Source: Daphnia carinata (taxonomy: Eukaryota > Arthropoda > Branchiopoda > Diplostraca > Daphniidae). Taken from it: a stretch of 64,000 bases of DNA. Every line of letters begins with the position of its first letter. The stretch's first letter is position 1. Of this stretch, positions 1 to 14,323 are shown one piece after another. Both the position numbers and the translations under genes were made by a program. The notes under the pieces are model-generated. The model ran no database searches. It saw only the letters and a list, made by a program, of their open reading frames with translations, and was not told the DNA's origin. The DNA lies in the NCBI RefSeq assembly GCF_022539665.2, contig NC_081335.1, positions 3,286,001-3,350,000 on the forward strand, in the 5' to 3' direction.

Positions 1-260
1 AAAGTTGAGTGTTTCCTACCTTGTTTTTTCTCCAAGTGTTGTTTCTTCGTTGTGATTCAAGTGTAAAGATCATCGAGGAAAGTCGAAAACACATCAGCGT
101 GGAGTGGTTGACCATCGGTGCTGCTGATCACTGGGCATCATCAGCAGCAGCAGCAGTCGACAATAGCAACAAGGACGACATCTTGAATTACGTTTTCGAA
201 TTGAATCATCGTCTGCTAGAGTCGTGTGGAAACTCGAAAATTGATAATTCTGCCAACATC
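1..260 (+). other. Probable 5' leader of the first Otd gene
   Basis: This stretch precedes the first plausible Otd start. It is open in the same frame as the downstream Otd exon, but the encoded sequence does not resemble the Otx N-terminus, which starts again cleanly at the ATG at 261. I read it as 5' untranslated exon, possibly with upstream exons outside the window. An N-terminally extended isoform cannot be excluded. Confidence 0.4.
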
Positions 261-2394
261 ATGGCCTACCTGGCCAAAGGCAACCCGTACGCCATGAACA
301 TGGGAGTCGGCATGGGCCCAGTAGGACTTCATCATCATCACGCTCAGGTGGGCGTCGGCGGCGGTGGAATGCCCGGTCTGGCCGGTTTGGCTATGCCTCC
401 GTCGGCCATGGACCCGCTCCACTCGGCCGTCGGGTTCCCTCCAGGTATGGACCGACCATGTAAATATGAATTTCTTTTACTTTTGATTTTTCCAGTCTTC
501 CAATTTTTTCATTTTTCAAAAATGGAATCTCATTAAAAAAAAAAAAACACGTGGTCTTAAATTGCAATTCGTTTACGATTTCCAAATTTAGGGAGTAACG
601 GAGCTGGAAGGAAACAGAGGCGAGAACGGACGACGTTCACTCGTGGCCAACTGGATGTTCTTGAATCATTATTCGCTAAAACTCGTTATCCGGACATATT
701 CATGCGCGAAGAAGTGGCTCTCAAAATCAACCTGCCTGAATCTCGTGTCCAGGTACATCATTCTATTTCTGTTTTTTTTTTTTTTTTTTTTTTACTGTTG
801 TTCCAGTCTTGCAAAACGATGGCGTCGTTAAATGGCCGGTAATTCCGGCGCACACCGTGTCCCGTTTTTTTTTTTTTGTGCTTAGAAATTTGAGAAACAT
901 GTTGGACGTTGTTGTCCACGCGCCACACACTTTTCCTTTTTCGAATGTGTCCTTTTGAAAAGAGGAACATTTGAATAGCCCCCAACGGTTGATGTCTTTT
1001 TGAAAAGGACCGGCACGTCTAGTTGTAAATCTTTTTCATTTTGACCCTTTTAAAATGTTCGTCTATGACGTTTGAATAGCCAGACACGTCTGTTAACACT
1101 TTCGTTCGCAATTTACCCCAATTTTTCTTTTAAACTGGACAGAAATTACGTCAGCTTCTTTTGCATATTCTAACGGGATATTGTACACTCTAAATGCCTA
1201 TTGAAATATTTATTATTTTGAAAACAAATCAGGTTTGGTTCAAAAACAGACGGGCCAAGTGTCGCCAACAGTCGCAGCAGCAGCAACAGCAACAACAGCA
1301 GCAGCAAAATTCCGGCGGAGGGTCTGGTGGTAGCAAGAGCACCGGAACACCGAGGCCTAAGAAGATCAAGAACTCGCCGGGCAGCCCCGTTTCGAACCGC
1401 CAACAACAGCAACAACAACAACAACAATCGTCGATCATCAATTCGACTCCGAGTCAGCCGGGTCTTGGCCTGCAGCAACAACAGCAGCAAATTCAGCAGC
1501 AGCAACAACAACAACAACATCAAACGAAGATGCATCGCGATTGCAGTCCGCCTTCCTCGCTTCCCCTACACTCTCCGCACACGCCGTCGTCGTCTGTAAC
1601 GCCTACACCGACGCCTCCACCGTTAGGTGCCGGCGGATTGACGGGCGGTTACGGCACGATGGTGGCCGGTATGGTTGACGTCTCTACACACGCTTCTACT
1701 GGCGGAGGTGTAGGCAGTGTCGGTGGAGGTTATGGAAATGGCGGCAATACGAATTTCTGGGGCGGACACGATTTTCACGTTCCTTCGCCGCAACGGGCCG
1801 GCTCTTACGGCCTCGCCGCTGGACCTAAAATGACGGGGTCGAATTCGTCGGTCGGCACTCCGATGAGCGGTTCCATGGGCTCGTTTTCGTCACCTAGTTC
1901 GATGCACGGCATGTCCCCAATGGGTATGATGCCAACCGGTTATCCATCACCCAACCCGAGTCCGGCCGGATGCTACGGTGTAGCTACGGCTGGAGGATAC
2001 GCGGCTGCTGCCGCTGCCGCCGCCAATGCGGCTCCTTATTACAGTAACGTCGGCATGGACTACCACCATCACCACCACAGTACCCATTCCATGGCCAGTC
2101 ATCATCATTCCATGGGATCTTACGGACAGGTAAGTTATTTCTTTTTCATTTTCATTTCAGGATTTGAATTTGAATGTTTTTATTTTCAAATTATAGATGT
2201 CTAGTTACCCGGGATCGGCTCAATCGGCCTATGCCAGCGCTTCGGCAGCCGCTCAGGCGGCCGTCCAGGCGAATCATCATCACGGCGGTGGTGTCGTCAT
2301 CGGCAACGGCCGACCGACTGTTCCTAGCGGCGGATCGCAACAGCAACAGCAGCAAGACTGTTTGGATTACGAGGCCAAATTTCAAGTGCTGTGA
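261..2394 (+). CDS. otd: Orthodenticle/Otx homeobox transcription factor, copy 1
   Basis: Bicoid-class (K50) homeodomain transcription factor; the family patterns the anterior head, brain and eyes and binds TAATCC-type sites in the nucleus. Four exons join in frame: 261-444, 592-752, 1233-2129, 2197-2394, giving 479 residues. The start [10 protein letters not shown] resembles the Otx N-terminus. The homeodomain lies at about residues 69-128 and has the recognition helix [13 protein letters not shown] with lysine at position 50. The 752/1233 intron falls exactly between VQ and VW of that helix. Polyglutamine tracts follow (about 1270-1310, 1400-1430, 1470-1525), then Gly/Ser/Pro-rich, polyalanine and His-rich stretches. 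The protein ends YEAKFQVL, matching the conserved Otx tail (WKFQVL). A paralog lies 12.6 kb downstream on the same strand. The identification is secure; the exact start is less so. Confidence 0.93.
753..1232 (+). other. Intron inside the homeodomain of Otd copy 1
   Basis: A 480-nt phase-0 intron (CAG|gtacat ... aaatcag|GTTTGG) splits the homeodomain between glutamine and valine of helix 3. It is T-rich with a pure T run at about 772-794. This is a common intron position in paired/bicoid-class genes (family knowledge). Copy 2 reads through the same point without an intron. Confidence 0.85.
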
Positions 2395-2634
2395 GCGTTT
2401 GAGTTTTTATTTCACAATTTTCGTGTATAGATCCTGAAATATTCTTCATTTACTTTCTCTCTCCTTATGTGTGTGTCTTTCCCGACGTCATTTTTGTTTT
2501 TATGTGATGACTTTGAAAAAAAAAACATTAACTTACACAGAAAAAGAGATCAAATAGTGTCTTCCCCCCCTCATCTTTCGATTTTGCCCTTGAATCCCCG
2601 CCCTTTATATTTTTTTTTCTTTTAGAATTATCTT

Positions 2635-2670
<36 letters not shown>

Positions 2671-4389
2671 GACCATATTTTCTTGACTACGGATTTAAAG
2701 AGAATTTGAAACTGGGGATGAGAAAACAAAAATTCATTTATCGATATTAATTGTCATTTTCTTCCTGTCTCGTCTCTTCGTGTTTCCAGCTGCCCCACCC
2801 GATTTATTTTATATCCCCGAATTCTTTCCTTTTAAAAACAAAAAAAAAAAAAACAAGAACTGTATATTTTGATTGAATATGAAAAAGGCAAGACAATTAT
2901 TTGGATTTGAAAAAAAAAAAAAATTGTTATGGTTTTTAATTAATTTCGTGTTTTTGGGGGGGACGAGAGTTAAGTCTGATGTTCTGGATGTGTTTTTCTT
3001 TTCCAAAAGGGGTGGGGGATGTTCAATTCAAATCTTGGTATTTATTTTTTTGGGAAAGAAATTCCTAAATGAGAAAATTTGTTGATTATAGCTCAAAATG
3101 TTTTTTTTCTTTGATTTGATTGTCGTCTTTCTGTGTGTGACATTTTCTTTTCAATCGATTGAAACTTGTAAATATTTTTCGGGATAAACTGAACATTGAG
3201 TTGATTCATTTTTTGTTTTTTCGTCTTGTGTGTTGCATTTGTTTCACTTTCCTATTCGAAGAAAAACAAAACAAAAATGGACAACATTTCATTTCTGATT
3301 GCGTCATATCACGTAAACAATTTCCCTGTCTTATCGATCGTCATTTGTTTCTTGTTTTGATGAACAAAAAGTGTCGCATTCCGAGTCATTTCAATTCCCT
3401 CCCACAATTGCGTGTGTGTATCTAATATTTTTCGTTTGTGATGTGTGTCTCAATTTTTAACTTCCCATTTTTTGTGTGTATGTGTGTGTGTGTGTGTGTG
3501 TGACAAAAAAAAAAAAAGAACCGATCAAAAAAAAAAAAAATGAAAAAAAAAAAAAATATCAATCGTATCCATTTCCGCACATTTCCATTTTGGTTTTTGC
3601 CATCAACTCATTTCACCCTGGAACATTTTTTGGACCCCGTTTCTCGATGGCGTTCGTCTCAACTCTTCTTATTTGAAATATATATAAATATAATATTATA
3701 ACAATTTTTTCCTCGGATACTATCACACACAATACACAAACAAAATTCGGTTCAATGTTCAATACGGTTCCTGTCGCTCCATTTCACTTATTCAGTTTGA
3801 AATTGATCAGCCAATGAAAACATTTGATGCAATGAGCATAGCAAAAAAAAAAAAAAAAAAAAAAAAAAAGAAGGGAGGGGATGGATTTTTTTTTTTTTTT
3901 TTTTTTCGTCCAGTCCGGAATCATCCGCCGGATTATACACACATCCCTCCCTTCGTCTATTCATTCTCCCTCTTTTTTTTTTTTTTTTTCCCTTTCATGT
4001 CTATACGCAACATGCAAAGGACTACGTGCCCATCATGATGCAAAAATATATTTCAAAATAAAAAAAAATAAAAAAATACAAATCCTTGGATGGAATAGAA
4101 AAGAAAAACAACAACACAAAAAAACGGGGACAGCTGCGACACTTCCCACACCTGGATCTAGATCAGGTTTTAAATGTCCAACTGTTATCGCTATCAAATG
4201 TTACGTTGATTGCGTTACGCACGGACCAATCGCCAAACATAAAAATAGGACGCCAAAAAAAAAAGTTTGATTTTCTAACGTGACTGTGCGGGATTGCAGC
4301 AAGTTTAAAGAGAAAAAAAAAAAAAAGGCTTACAGCTCACGTGAATAAAATAAAAAAAAAAGCGTGATTTATAGGTTGACATGGCGCTA

Positions 4390-4469
4390 GCTACTGTGCC
4401 CAGTGTTATTCACCTTCGGGGAGCCCTAAAGGCCTCAAGACGGGTAGTCGTGAAGGAACACACAGTAGC
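4390..4469. other. Inverted repeat, possible structured RNA
   Basis: GCTACTGTG (4390-4398) pairs with CACAGTAGC (4461-4469). Shorter inner complements (TGTT/AACA, CCTTC/GAAGG) fit between them, giving an interrupted hairpin of about 80 nt. The segment is more GC-rich than its surroundings. I do not recognise an RNA family. Confidence 0.3.
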
Positions 4470-5934
4470 CTTTTTTTATTTTTTTTATCCTCACCAACCA
4501 AACACGATGAATGTTCATATTTTTTTATTTCAATCTTTGGTGTGACTCAACTATAGAAACCGTATGTGTCCACCTCATATTATAAAAAAAACAAACAAAA
4601 AACAGACTCTTTGCAGAGGCTGAGAAGCAAAAAATTCTGAATCATAACGGAAGGCCAAGAAAGGTGACGGAAGACGTGTATTCCGTCGGAAATATATATA
4701 TACATAAAAATTCATATAACACCTATACAGATTGTCAACACGACTTCCTGTTCTTGCGCGCCCTCGGGCTTACGAACCTGTTCCACATCTCATTCATATC
4801 TTGTCTATTCAAACAGTTCCCTCTGCGCGTTCACCAATTGAATGCGCAGTTGTTGATGTTCGCCTATTCTCAATGGTCACATGTTTTTTTTTTTCTTTTT
4901 ATGAAGGCCATTTTTTTTTTCTTATTTATTTATATCGACTTCCAGAAAAAAATTCTCATCGTAAAACCGGATGTGACGTTCTTTTGTAACGCATTTTTTT
5001 TTTTTTTTTTTCTGTAATAAAAAGGTGAACCTTTTCAAATGAAGAAAAAAAGAAACCGACACTATAACTCAGTATATGAACTCGGATGTTGGCACACCTT
5101 TTTTTTTTTCTGTTCTATTACGCAAAGGATTTGCTTCATATTTTGAGGTGTCAGACTGACGTGAAATATTTGGGATGTCTCTATTTTCAGACGTTCTTTT
5201 TTTTTCAAACATAATTTGGTTCCTGTTTGCTGCGTTTGAACTCGCGACATCGAGTCCTTTGCGGCGCTTCTTTTTGTCTTTGAAATGCGATCGCGACACG
5301 CTAAACTTTCAGTTCACTGATCGACATCAAATAGAAAGCAAAACCTTCCAAAACAAAGGTGTTTTGAAGCTAAAAAAAAAAAAAAATGTACTGTTTTCAA
5401 AAAGAAAATGGTCTGTTGTGCAAAATGGCCAGCAACGCCCTCCCGCAAGACCTTTAGCCCCACCCTGTTAGCGGGACTTATGTCGGTCACGATCGACACC
5501 CGTCTAGCAAAGTCAAATGATTCAAATCCTTATAAATCGATTAGCCAATCAAAGATTGTCTCGATATGATCGGTTTAAATCAGTCCTAACAACCTGACAC
5601 TTCAAGACCAAAACACCAAAACACGTTTAATCTTTTCGTTAATACCAATATTCAAATGTGTGTGTGTGCTTCAGCTCATCATCAGCTTTGCATTCTCTCC
5701 GCTCGAATTCTTTTATTTTTTTTATTTGAATAGCAACCATTTAAGGCGATTTTCCATATCCTTTCCGAAATCCTTAAATCTATTTGGCATATTATTCACT
5801 TTCAAAAAATCAAACCTATAGATGTATTTTTCTAGAATTGTTTCCTACACAGTCGCAGGTGTGTCACGGGCGTGAGGAGAACAATGAAGACAGAGATCAG
5901 TCCACACGTAGGAAAAAAAAAATCAATCGTTGGA

Positions 5935-5981
5935 GGGTGTATAATAAAAAATAAGGTGTGATTTATTTTTATTATACACCC
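5935..5981. repeat. AT-rich hairpin
   Basis: The arm GGGTGTATAATAAAAA beginning at 5935 is complementary to the arm ending TTATACACCC at 5981, giving a stem of about 19 bp with one bulge and a short loop. It could be a small transposon remnant or a folded transcript; nothing else identifies it. Confidence 0.4.
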
Positions 5982-8900
5982 AATTGACTTTGCTCCTGTT
6001 AGCCCTACACACACAGGTGGAAGTGCGCCCTCCCAGCAAGAACGCACCTGAAGGTTTTTTTTTTTTTTCCAGTGGTGGACCCCAAAAATGAAGTGGGGGG
6101 GGAGGGAGGACCCCGAGAAGTGTCACGTGCATATAATTGCAACTGGGAGAGAGCACAGGGGTCTTGATTTAATAGCTCCCATTGGGAGTTTTGGACTTGT
6201 TTCTTTATACAGAGGTGCATATGGGCCCTACAAGTTTCGACATGTAGTTAGCAGTAAGGTCACGACCCTTCACCCCGCCCTCCTCGATTGATGGATGTGA
6301 TTTGGGGACTGAGGGGATGTAGAATTTTTTTTTATTGTCCAATATGTATCCCCCTTTTTTTTTTTTTTTGCCCACTCTATACGTCTTTCACGTACGTGTG
6401 TAACAGCATCTCGTTAGACACCTGGAATTCCTGCCACACACAGACACACACACACTCATCTGAATTTGTACGTTTCTTTTGCCATCAGCTGACGAAAAAT
6501 ATATTTAAAAAAAAAAAGAGTTACAGTTCCGGATTAAATTCTTTTTTTTTTTTTCAATGGGGATTATTATTACGAAAACCCCTACCCCTCCCCTTATCAT
6601 CCAGACACAGAGGGAGGGGGGATGTATGTATAACACACAATGAAAAAGAATTCCTTTTCTTTTTACTCATCTTTTTTTTTTCTTTTAGATATAAATATGC
6701 CGCACACCAACACCCTCCCCTTAAAAAAAAAAAATCCTAATACACAAGAAAAAAAAAATGTGTTTGTATATGATGTAATAATACTTATTCTTTCTTTTTC
6801 ATTTTTTTTTTTATAAAGGAAGATACAAACAATTTTTTTTTTTTTCGATGCGGTTCTGGCTGTAGGGTATCATCCCAAAACTGTTTGGGAAATATAAGGG
6901 AGACACTGTGGCGTTGCTAGGAAGGATTTATATCCCATTCGTATAAGAGAGAGAGAGAGAGAGTTTCTAGATATCAAAAGGAAACAGGGGGACTTCCTTC
7001 TTCCGAGGGCCGGATAACGACCGATATACAGACGAGATGTTGTATAATGTTATTTCTTTTTTTTTTTTTTTTAATCCTTTCCGGCCCGCTGTTATCATCG
7101 TACCAGAAACTATATATATTTCAAGCTTTTCGTTTCGAATGTTATTTGATTTGTTTTGCGCTATGTGAAAAACGGTCAGTTTTGAAATACGTTCGAGACG
7201 GAAAACTTGTTTAGCAGATTTTGACACAATGATTGACTGGGCGTGAACGCATATTTTGGGCCAGGTATGCGATAAAAAAAGAAGATGATCCGTCATCATA
7301 TGAAAAGAAATGTATTATTTGAAGTGACCCCACCCGAATGTTTTTGGGACCTATTAGGGACGCTACGCCGTGAAGGTCCCCCCTTTTTCTTTTTTCTAAT
7401 CAAATTATGAACAAAAGTTCGCATTTTTTTTTGTTTTTTTTTGTATACACATAGCAGCACTTAAATACATAAAAAAGAAGAAAAAAAAATAGAATAAAGA
7501 ACATAGCCAGTATATTTAGTTAAGGGAAGCATATGGCGTGCAAAATAGATGTCGGGAACGGAAGCCCCGATGAGTTGGAACGCGAGACCGTGTGGCTCTC
7601 ATTGCCGGGACTTTAACGTTCTATATATATCTAGTCACATATTTTGTCTCTATATAGAGAAAAAAAAATGTATATATACAATAATAAGGAAAACCTACAG
7701 AGGTAGAGGCCATCATAGACAGAGTGAAGGGGGGGGCCCTGCCCTCAACTCTTCCCATGGCTAAATGTATGGGACGTGGGGAGTATTGGGAATGGACAAC
7801 ACATATACAAAAAAAATATCAACATTTGAAAGTCTTCTTACATATTTTTTTTCCAATAATTTTTTTTTATCTACCACTCCCTCATCCATGTGTGTAACTA
7901 TAGTTTTCTTTTTTTTTTTCCCGTGACATGACACGCAGCACGAGCGGGAGAAACCTTAAAGGTGTTCCCCCTCCGCTACCTGTCGTGTTTCACTTGTCTG
8001 ATGTTTTTTTTTTTTTTACGTCTACGTAAATAATTTTCCAAAAAAAAAAAAAAATACTATTTAATATTAATATAATTAATTCGCGAAATTCAATAAACAA
8101 CCTGTTTTTATTTTAATTTATTTTTTAAAATATATTTTTAAAGGACAAAATAAAATTGGCAAGTGGCTGTTTGAACGTTGGCCCAATGATTTTTTAAATG
8201 TGAGACGCGGGTGGTGGGCGGTGGTTTGGGGGCGACATTGTCCACCCACTCTTCGTGATGAATATGTTACCTACGACGAGTCCATTATTTGTTTGGAAAA
8301 AAAAAAAAAATGTGTGCGTTCATGTGTTAGAAGCGACAGACTGTTGTGTGTCGTGTAGAAACTCTTGTAATGTCGGCCAGTTCTTCGAGTGTTGCCAATA
8401 AAGACGGGTCGTAGTGGCCGGCATTGAACGACTGGACATTTTGTTCAAATTTTGAATTTCAGAAAAAAAAAAAAAATAATAATAGTTGAACATTCTTTGT
8501 GTGGCTTTTGAACAAATTCAGCGCGCGCAATTCAAAAGTTTTTCCGATTCATTTTCTCTTTGTATCCCTTTCTTTTTTTTTTTTCATTTGATTTCTTTTT
8601 TTTTCGACTTTGTTGTTTGGCTGGACATTGCCGAAAAAGGGAAACAACACCTCGATCGTGTCCAGTCGTGCTCTCTGAGGATTTTAGAATTTTTTTTTTT
8701 TTTTTTTCTTTATTACAAGAAGAAAAATTCCTTTTATTTTGGTGTCCCTTTTTTTTTTTGTATACCTCTCAGGCAAGTGTTATTGCCCTTCATCGTCTGG
8801 CCTAGTCCGAACGCTGCCCGCCTTGAAAAGAAAAAAAAAAAAAAATTCCAACATACTTTCAGTGACGTTTCATTTTCAATTACACCAAGTGTTTTTCGTG

Positions 8901-11900
8901 TGTGGTGCATCGCTGAAACTTCGGTGAGTCATTTCCGGCCTTTATTCGTTCGTAAATAACCATCCCATATGTGCGCTTCGTAATAAGCTATATCATATCC
9001 GTTTATCGATCGATTTCTTTTTTTTTTAAATCAAATGTATATAAAAAACAAAAAAAATAGTATCGAATGTTGAGGGCTCTTCTCTCTCTCTCCCCCCCCC
9101 CTTTTTTGTATCAAGACCCGCACACGAATTTCCCTCTGGTATATAAGGTATCGCAACTGTTCGATATGCGATATACGACGGCATGTTGCGGTCCGCGAAG
9201 AGGGGGGGCAACCCATCTGTTCCGCGCAACCCAAACTCGAAATCAGAGAAACCCCAAAAATCTTTTTTTTTTTTTTTTTTCGTCAAAAATTAAATACATA
9301 TGTTGACGAGAGATCCTAATCATTTTGCCTATGATGTAAACGAACTATTGTTTTCATCGAAAGTGCATAGATCGAAGAGAGACACAGTCCCGCAGGCCCT
9401 CGACTTCTCCTTTTTTTTTCTCATACAATGGTCTCTCTCTCTGCGAATGTAACCCACATCATCAGAAAGAAGGAGCATCTGTGCTCTATTATCAATCGAT
9501 TGTTGTGCGTCTGACAAGTGCACTCGTCCCTTTCTTTTTTTGCGGGAGGGGCCGTGATTTCCTACCGGCAACCTCAACAAAAGCGTCTTTTTTTTTTTTT
9601 TTTTTTTCTTGCCCTCTTCAACACACAAAGAGAGAGAGAAGAACAAGTGCTTGATAGATTGCGCGGGTTGTCGAGCATCGTGTATCGATTTCCCTTTTTT
9701 TGAAGAATAAAAATGGGGACGATAGACTAATTGCTTAGCACTTTGAGCTCCCTTTTTCTGATCAAGTCGAGTTTGTATTTTAGCGCTTTAAAAGTCTTTT
9801 TTTTAAATAATCCTAGGAGGAATGTTAGTATTTATCGAATTCGAAATCTGAATGGACTTTCTGACGTCTACGTCAAAACTACACCTTTCAGCAAGATCTC
9901 AATGATTTTCGCTTGTTTAGATTTTGACTGGCACAATGATTGACGTTTGCAAAGCTACTGTACGTCCGATCGATAAGATAATTTCTTTTTTCAAGTGAGC
10001 CCCATCAAATATGAAAACACGTTTTGATGGCGTGTACGTTTGCTTCGAAAAATGTCAACCGTTAGAACTTCCGCATTGCTCACTCGACCAACAAGCAGAG
10101 CAAAAAAAGGGGACCCTCTTTTTTAAAATGTTTAATAAACTTCTTGACTTTAGTTTCAATTTCTCATTCAACACAGTTCTTTTCGATACACTCGGTCAAA
10201 CAAAGAGGAATATATTATATTGACTCGTGCCCTACTTGTGTACTACAACGTGTATGGAGGAATAGCAATAAAGAACACGATCAATTGGTTGCGCGTTCGT
10301 CCGCGCGGCTATGAATAATCACGTTCCCCTCCTCCTGTTTTCAACTGCGGTCTCGTCCAGATCAAATATTGACACGTGACTTTTGAAGTAGGCAGCTCGA
10401 AAATATACATTTTGGGGAGGGTGGGGTAAAGATAGACTTAATAAATGTTACAATTTGTGATAGGTGAAATTCTTGCATGTACTTTGATCGAACGATGAAA
10501 TACAAAAATACAATTCGATTGAGCGGAAAAAAAAAAATCAAAAGCAAGGCCGGATTTAAAAAAAAAAAGAAAAAAAGAAAAAAGGTTCTATATCATCGTG
10601 ATTGATTGGATGATGCAATCGAGCGGAAAAGACGTTGCTGCCTTCCTCACCGCCCACCCAAGTTTCTTTTCATGAACGTATTAAAGATAACACACGATCG
10701 CAATGTATTGGGCTGTTCGTTCTATATTGCGTCTCTTTCCATCTATCGACCGCGTCCAATAGAAAAAGAGAGGCCTTTGAATTGTTCACACACATAGTAA
10801 GGAAGAATACATTTCTTTCATTTCTTCTCCTTTACGTGCTGCACAATACCCGATTTAGTATTTTCCTTCGGTCCGGCAACATCACGAAGAACCTGAGCAT
10901 TTTTTTGTAACGAAAATTGGCAAGGAAAAAATGGAGACCTTTCTCCCCTCCTGTTTGTGATTTCGGTATAATACACCAAGATATATAGGCGAGAGAATAG
11001 GTGTGTACTATCCTGGACGAACAATGTTTGGTGGGCGGATAAGGGCGAAAAAAAAACCACAGAGGATTTTCTTTTCTAAATCTTTGAGCAAAAAAAAAAA
11101 AAAAGAAATTGTTTAAGTATATAACCTGTCCACATAGGTGAATGTGGGTAGTTTGTGAACCTTCCTTCATAAGCCGGTCATAATTGGGCGAACTGAGGTT
11201 TCCTTTTCTCTTTTCTACCTTGGTGGACACGGAAAATCGATTAGAAAAAAACACAAGGAGAATAGGAAAAAAAAAAGACAAAAGAATCAGGAATCTCGAT
11301 AAATAGATGGGGGGGGGGAGAGGATAGCGAAATATAAGAAAAAGGAAAACGATAAACCTTTAAAGAGAAAAATCGAGTTGTCGGATGGACACATGCGGAG
11401 TGTGTAATGGGAGATGGGGTTCTTGTAAGGTGTGTAAGAAGCATGCGCTGAAGGAGAATGGAAATGAAAAGGCGGAGGCTGCGCTACGAATAAGGGAGGA
11501 GTCTTGTTCAACTGGAGTCTTGTCGCATCGTTCCACGCCGATTGGACGCAGCCATCGGGGGGCAACCTCCTCCATGTCGCTACGTCACGAAAACAAATGC
11601 AACTATCGACCGTACATTTTTGACGTTTTAAAATAAAATAGGACGTTGCCTAATTAACGTACACATTTGGCTCTTTTTTTTTTTCGAATTGAATTCGAAA
11701 TTAAATTGCAATAATAAGAAATTCTTTTTCGGAAAAAAATGGTCTATTGATTTCGTACGCCATTCCGACCGGTGGACACGATCCGCATCCACCCGAAAAT
11801 GCGGATAGATTATTTTCTATGTCATGCGGTCTACACACAAAATCACCTCCTACAATTTAATCCTTGGGCAATCCTCTACAAAAAAAAAAAAAAAAAATAA

Positions 11901-14297
11901 ATTCTTGCCCGTCTTAGCATTAAAAAAAAAACCCGGCGCTTTAACAATCCCCCTAAAAAAAAAAAATAATCGATCGCGTCAATGATTTGTTGGAATTCTT
12001 CCCGAATCCAACATTCCATAAAACGTATTCTCACAGAATGTCAGAAAAAAAAAATCAACTTAAATCATATAAACATCCCCTCTTTTTATTTCTAGTCAAC
12101 ACGAACATATTGGGTAATCAGAAATGATGAGTGCATAATCCAGAAAAATATGAATCAGCTCTCTTCATCCTCCCTCCCCCCCCCTGTTTCCCCTATCACT
12201 ACCCGCTCAATCTCGACCATCTGATACATTTTTAGGCCCGAAAACGGATTAATAGGGTAATAGCCAAACAAGTACACATTTTGTTAATAGCATCTCTGTT
12301 AAGTGCAAGTCCCATCTGCAAAAAAGAAAAGTATTAAAAAGGGAAAGATGGCGGTCAAGCAATCCAATCGCATGTTGCAATAGGGAACGAAATATTACGG
12401 CAACTGATCAATATATCCGTCTCCCCCCTTCCTTTCCTCAACGTACGAGAAAATGACATTGCAAAGTCCAGAGAGGCACTCTGATAAATATGTGCGTTCC
12501 CTTTCGAAAAAAACCGGATGCGTTATAAGCTCTTCTCTCTCACGCACATGAAAAAGAAGAAACCCACCGTACGTATAAATCCATCAGGTCGTGCCGCTAT
12601 ATAACAGGCCGACACCATTTTTTTTTTTTTTTTTTTTTTTTTAGGCCTCCACACAAAATGTTAAGAAACTAAGAATTTTTTTTCGGCCAGCAGCGTGTTG
12701 ACGTCTGGTCCTGTTCGGCTATTTTTATTGTGTGTTGCCGACTTCTCTTCAATTGCTTCTACGTGAGATATCAACGTCGTTTAGGATTAGCATCTACGCT
12801 GCTGCCTCAACAATTCTCCCTATAAATATATGTATATATATATATATCTGTCTGTTTCTTTCAGTGTGAGATGTGACGTTCACCACGAGAAATCTTTTTT
12901 TTTTTTTTCTCACCAATTCCAACGCATTGTCTGTTTTTTTTTTCTTTCGGTTGTGTATAGGCCCTAAATATTTCCTATGTATGTATAAATAAGCATTTTA
13001 AAAAATGGACGTAGATATTTCCCTATTTTTATTGCGTCAGTTCAAGGTTTCCTCCGGGCTTTTTAAAAAAATAATGGAGAACCAAAAACATCCAATGAAA
13101 TTTAAATCATTAGACGTAATCAAAAGTATGTACATCAGTTGATGGTCCGTTCCATCATCGACCGCCTGCCCTTTAATCCTCGTCTTGTTTTTCCGTGTGC
13201 GCACTCACTCGGAATGCGTTCGCTTAATACACTCAGAGGAAAAATAAGAGAAAAAAGAAACAAATGTATCAGATATCGTTTTTGTTGTTTGCTGACACGT
13301 CAACAAGTGGCGAAAAATATATATACACACAGCCCAAACAACTAACCATCGGCTTTCACAATGCGGACACGCACTTACCGATGGCTATCGTAGATTGGGT
13401 CCCCCTCTTGTTTTGCGCGGGCAACACCATAGAAACGTCCATCCAGATGAAACCCCTTTTTTTTTTTTTTTTTTTCTTTCTCTTTTGTTGTATGTGCTGT
13501 GGGATTTACTTGTTCGTGGAAACTCTATCCTTTAATCCTTGCATCCAGCGTGTCTGTATAGCACCTCCCGTATGTGCCCTGGACGAAGAGAGAGGTAAAA
13601 GAAAAAGGCCCTGAAGGTAACCAAGGTGTCCAATTCCTTGCTGTGTGCAAAATCGTACGAAATGATAAGGTACATTGTAAAATCCGAGAATTTTATTTTA
13701 TTTTTTTTTTTCAAAAACTTGTGTGTGTGTCTCGAGCCAAGATGTGCATCGTCTACCTGTTTTTTTCTTTAGGAAAACGGGATCATGTTGTTTTAATCCG
13801 ATGGATTTTCAGATGGAAAATGTTCCATTCTTCTTTTGTATTTGGCCGTTTTCTGCACTGCTGACCTCTGCGTACGTTTTTATTCCAACGCACACTCGTT
13901 TTACCTTCTTTTCGAATACGCAAATAAAGTAGGGACTACGGTGTGTCTATTAACCGAGACGATATACAATAACAAAAATATTCTTCTTTCACCAATAACC
14001 CGATCGTCTTTTGAAAACATCCCCTAAATGTTATGCGAAAACCGTTGGCCACGAGGAATGTTTACGATACGCAAACTAGTTCATTTTCTATTCGTCTAAT
14101 GAAAAAGCAAGAACGAGAAGACAATCTCTTAAGATTTAACTTGGTATATACTTAATGAAAAAACCTGCCTAGAAAGAACTGTTAAATCTATTGAAAAAGA
14201 AAAACAAAGGGGAAAAGCTTAATGAAACATTCAGATATCCATTGCAGAGTAACGGATGCGTTGGTCCGCAAGAGCAAGTTTCTGGCATCGTTTCGTT

Positions 14298-14323
14298 GGC
14301 TCGTCATCAATAGATGATGAGCC
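14298..14323. repeat. Compact 11-bp hairpin with 4-nt loop
   Basis: GGCTCGTCATC, then AATA, then GATGATGAGCC: eleven pairs including one G-U, with a tetraloop. It sits about 0.75 kb upstream of the start of Otd copy 2. Function unknown. Confidence 0.4.

Noticed and set aside
643-831. Alternative frame through the Otd homeodomain exon
   Set aside because: The in-phase exon 592-752 explains the region; this frame has no homology.
1170-1535. Antisense poly-Leu and poly-Cys open frames opposite Otd copy 1
   Set aside because: They are shadows of the CAG/CAA repeats read in other frames.
3814-4283. Phe/Lys-rich frames
   Set aside because: They translate T and A homopolymers; no complex sequence supports a protein.
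8486-8959. 157-codon frame between the Otd genes
   Set aside because: Composition is driven by T runs and there is no domain or splice context.
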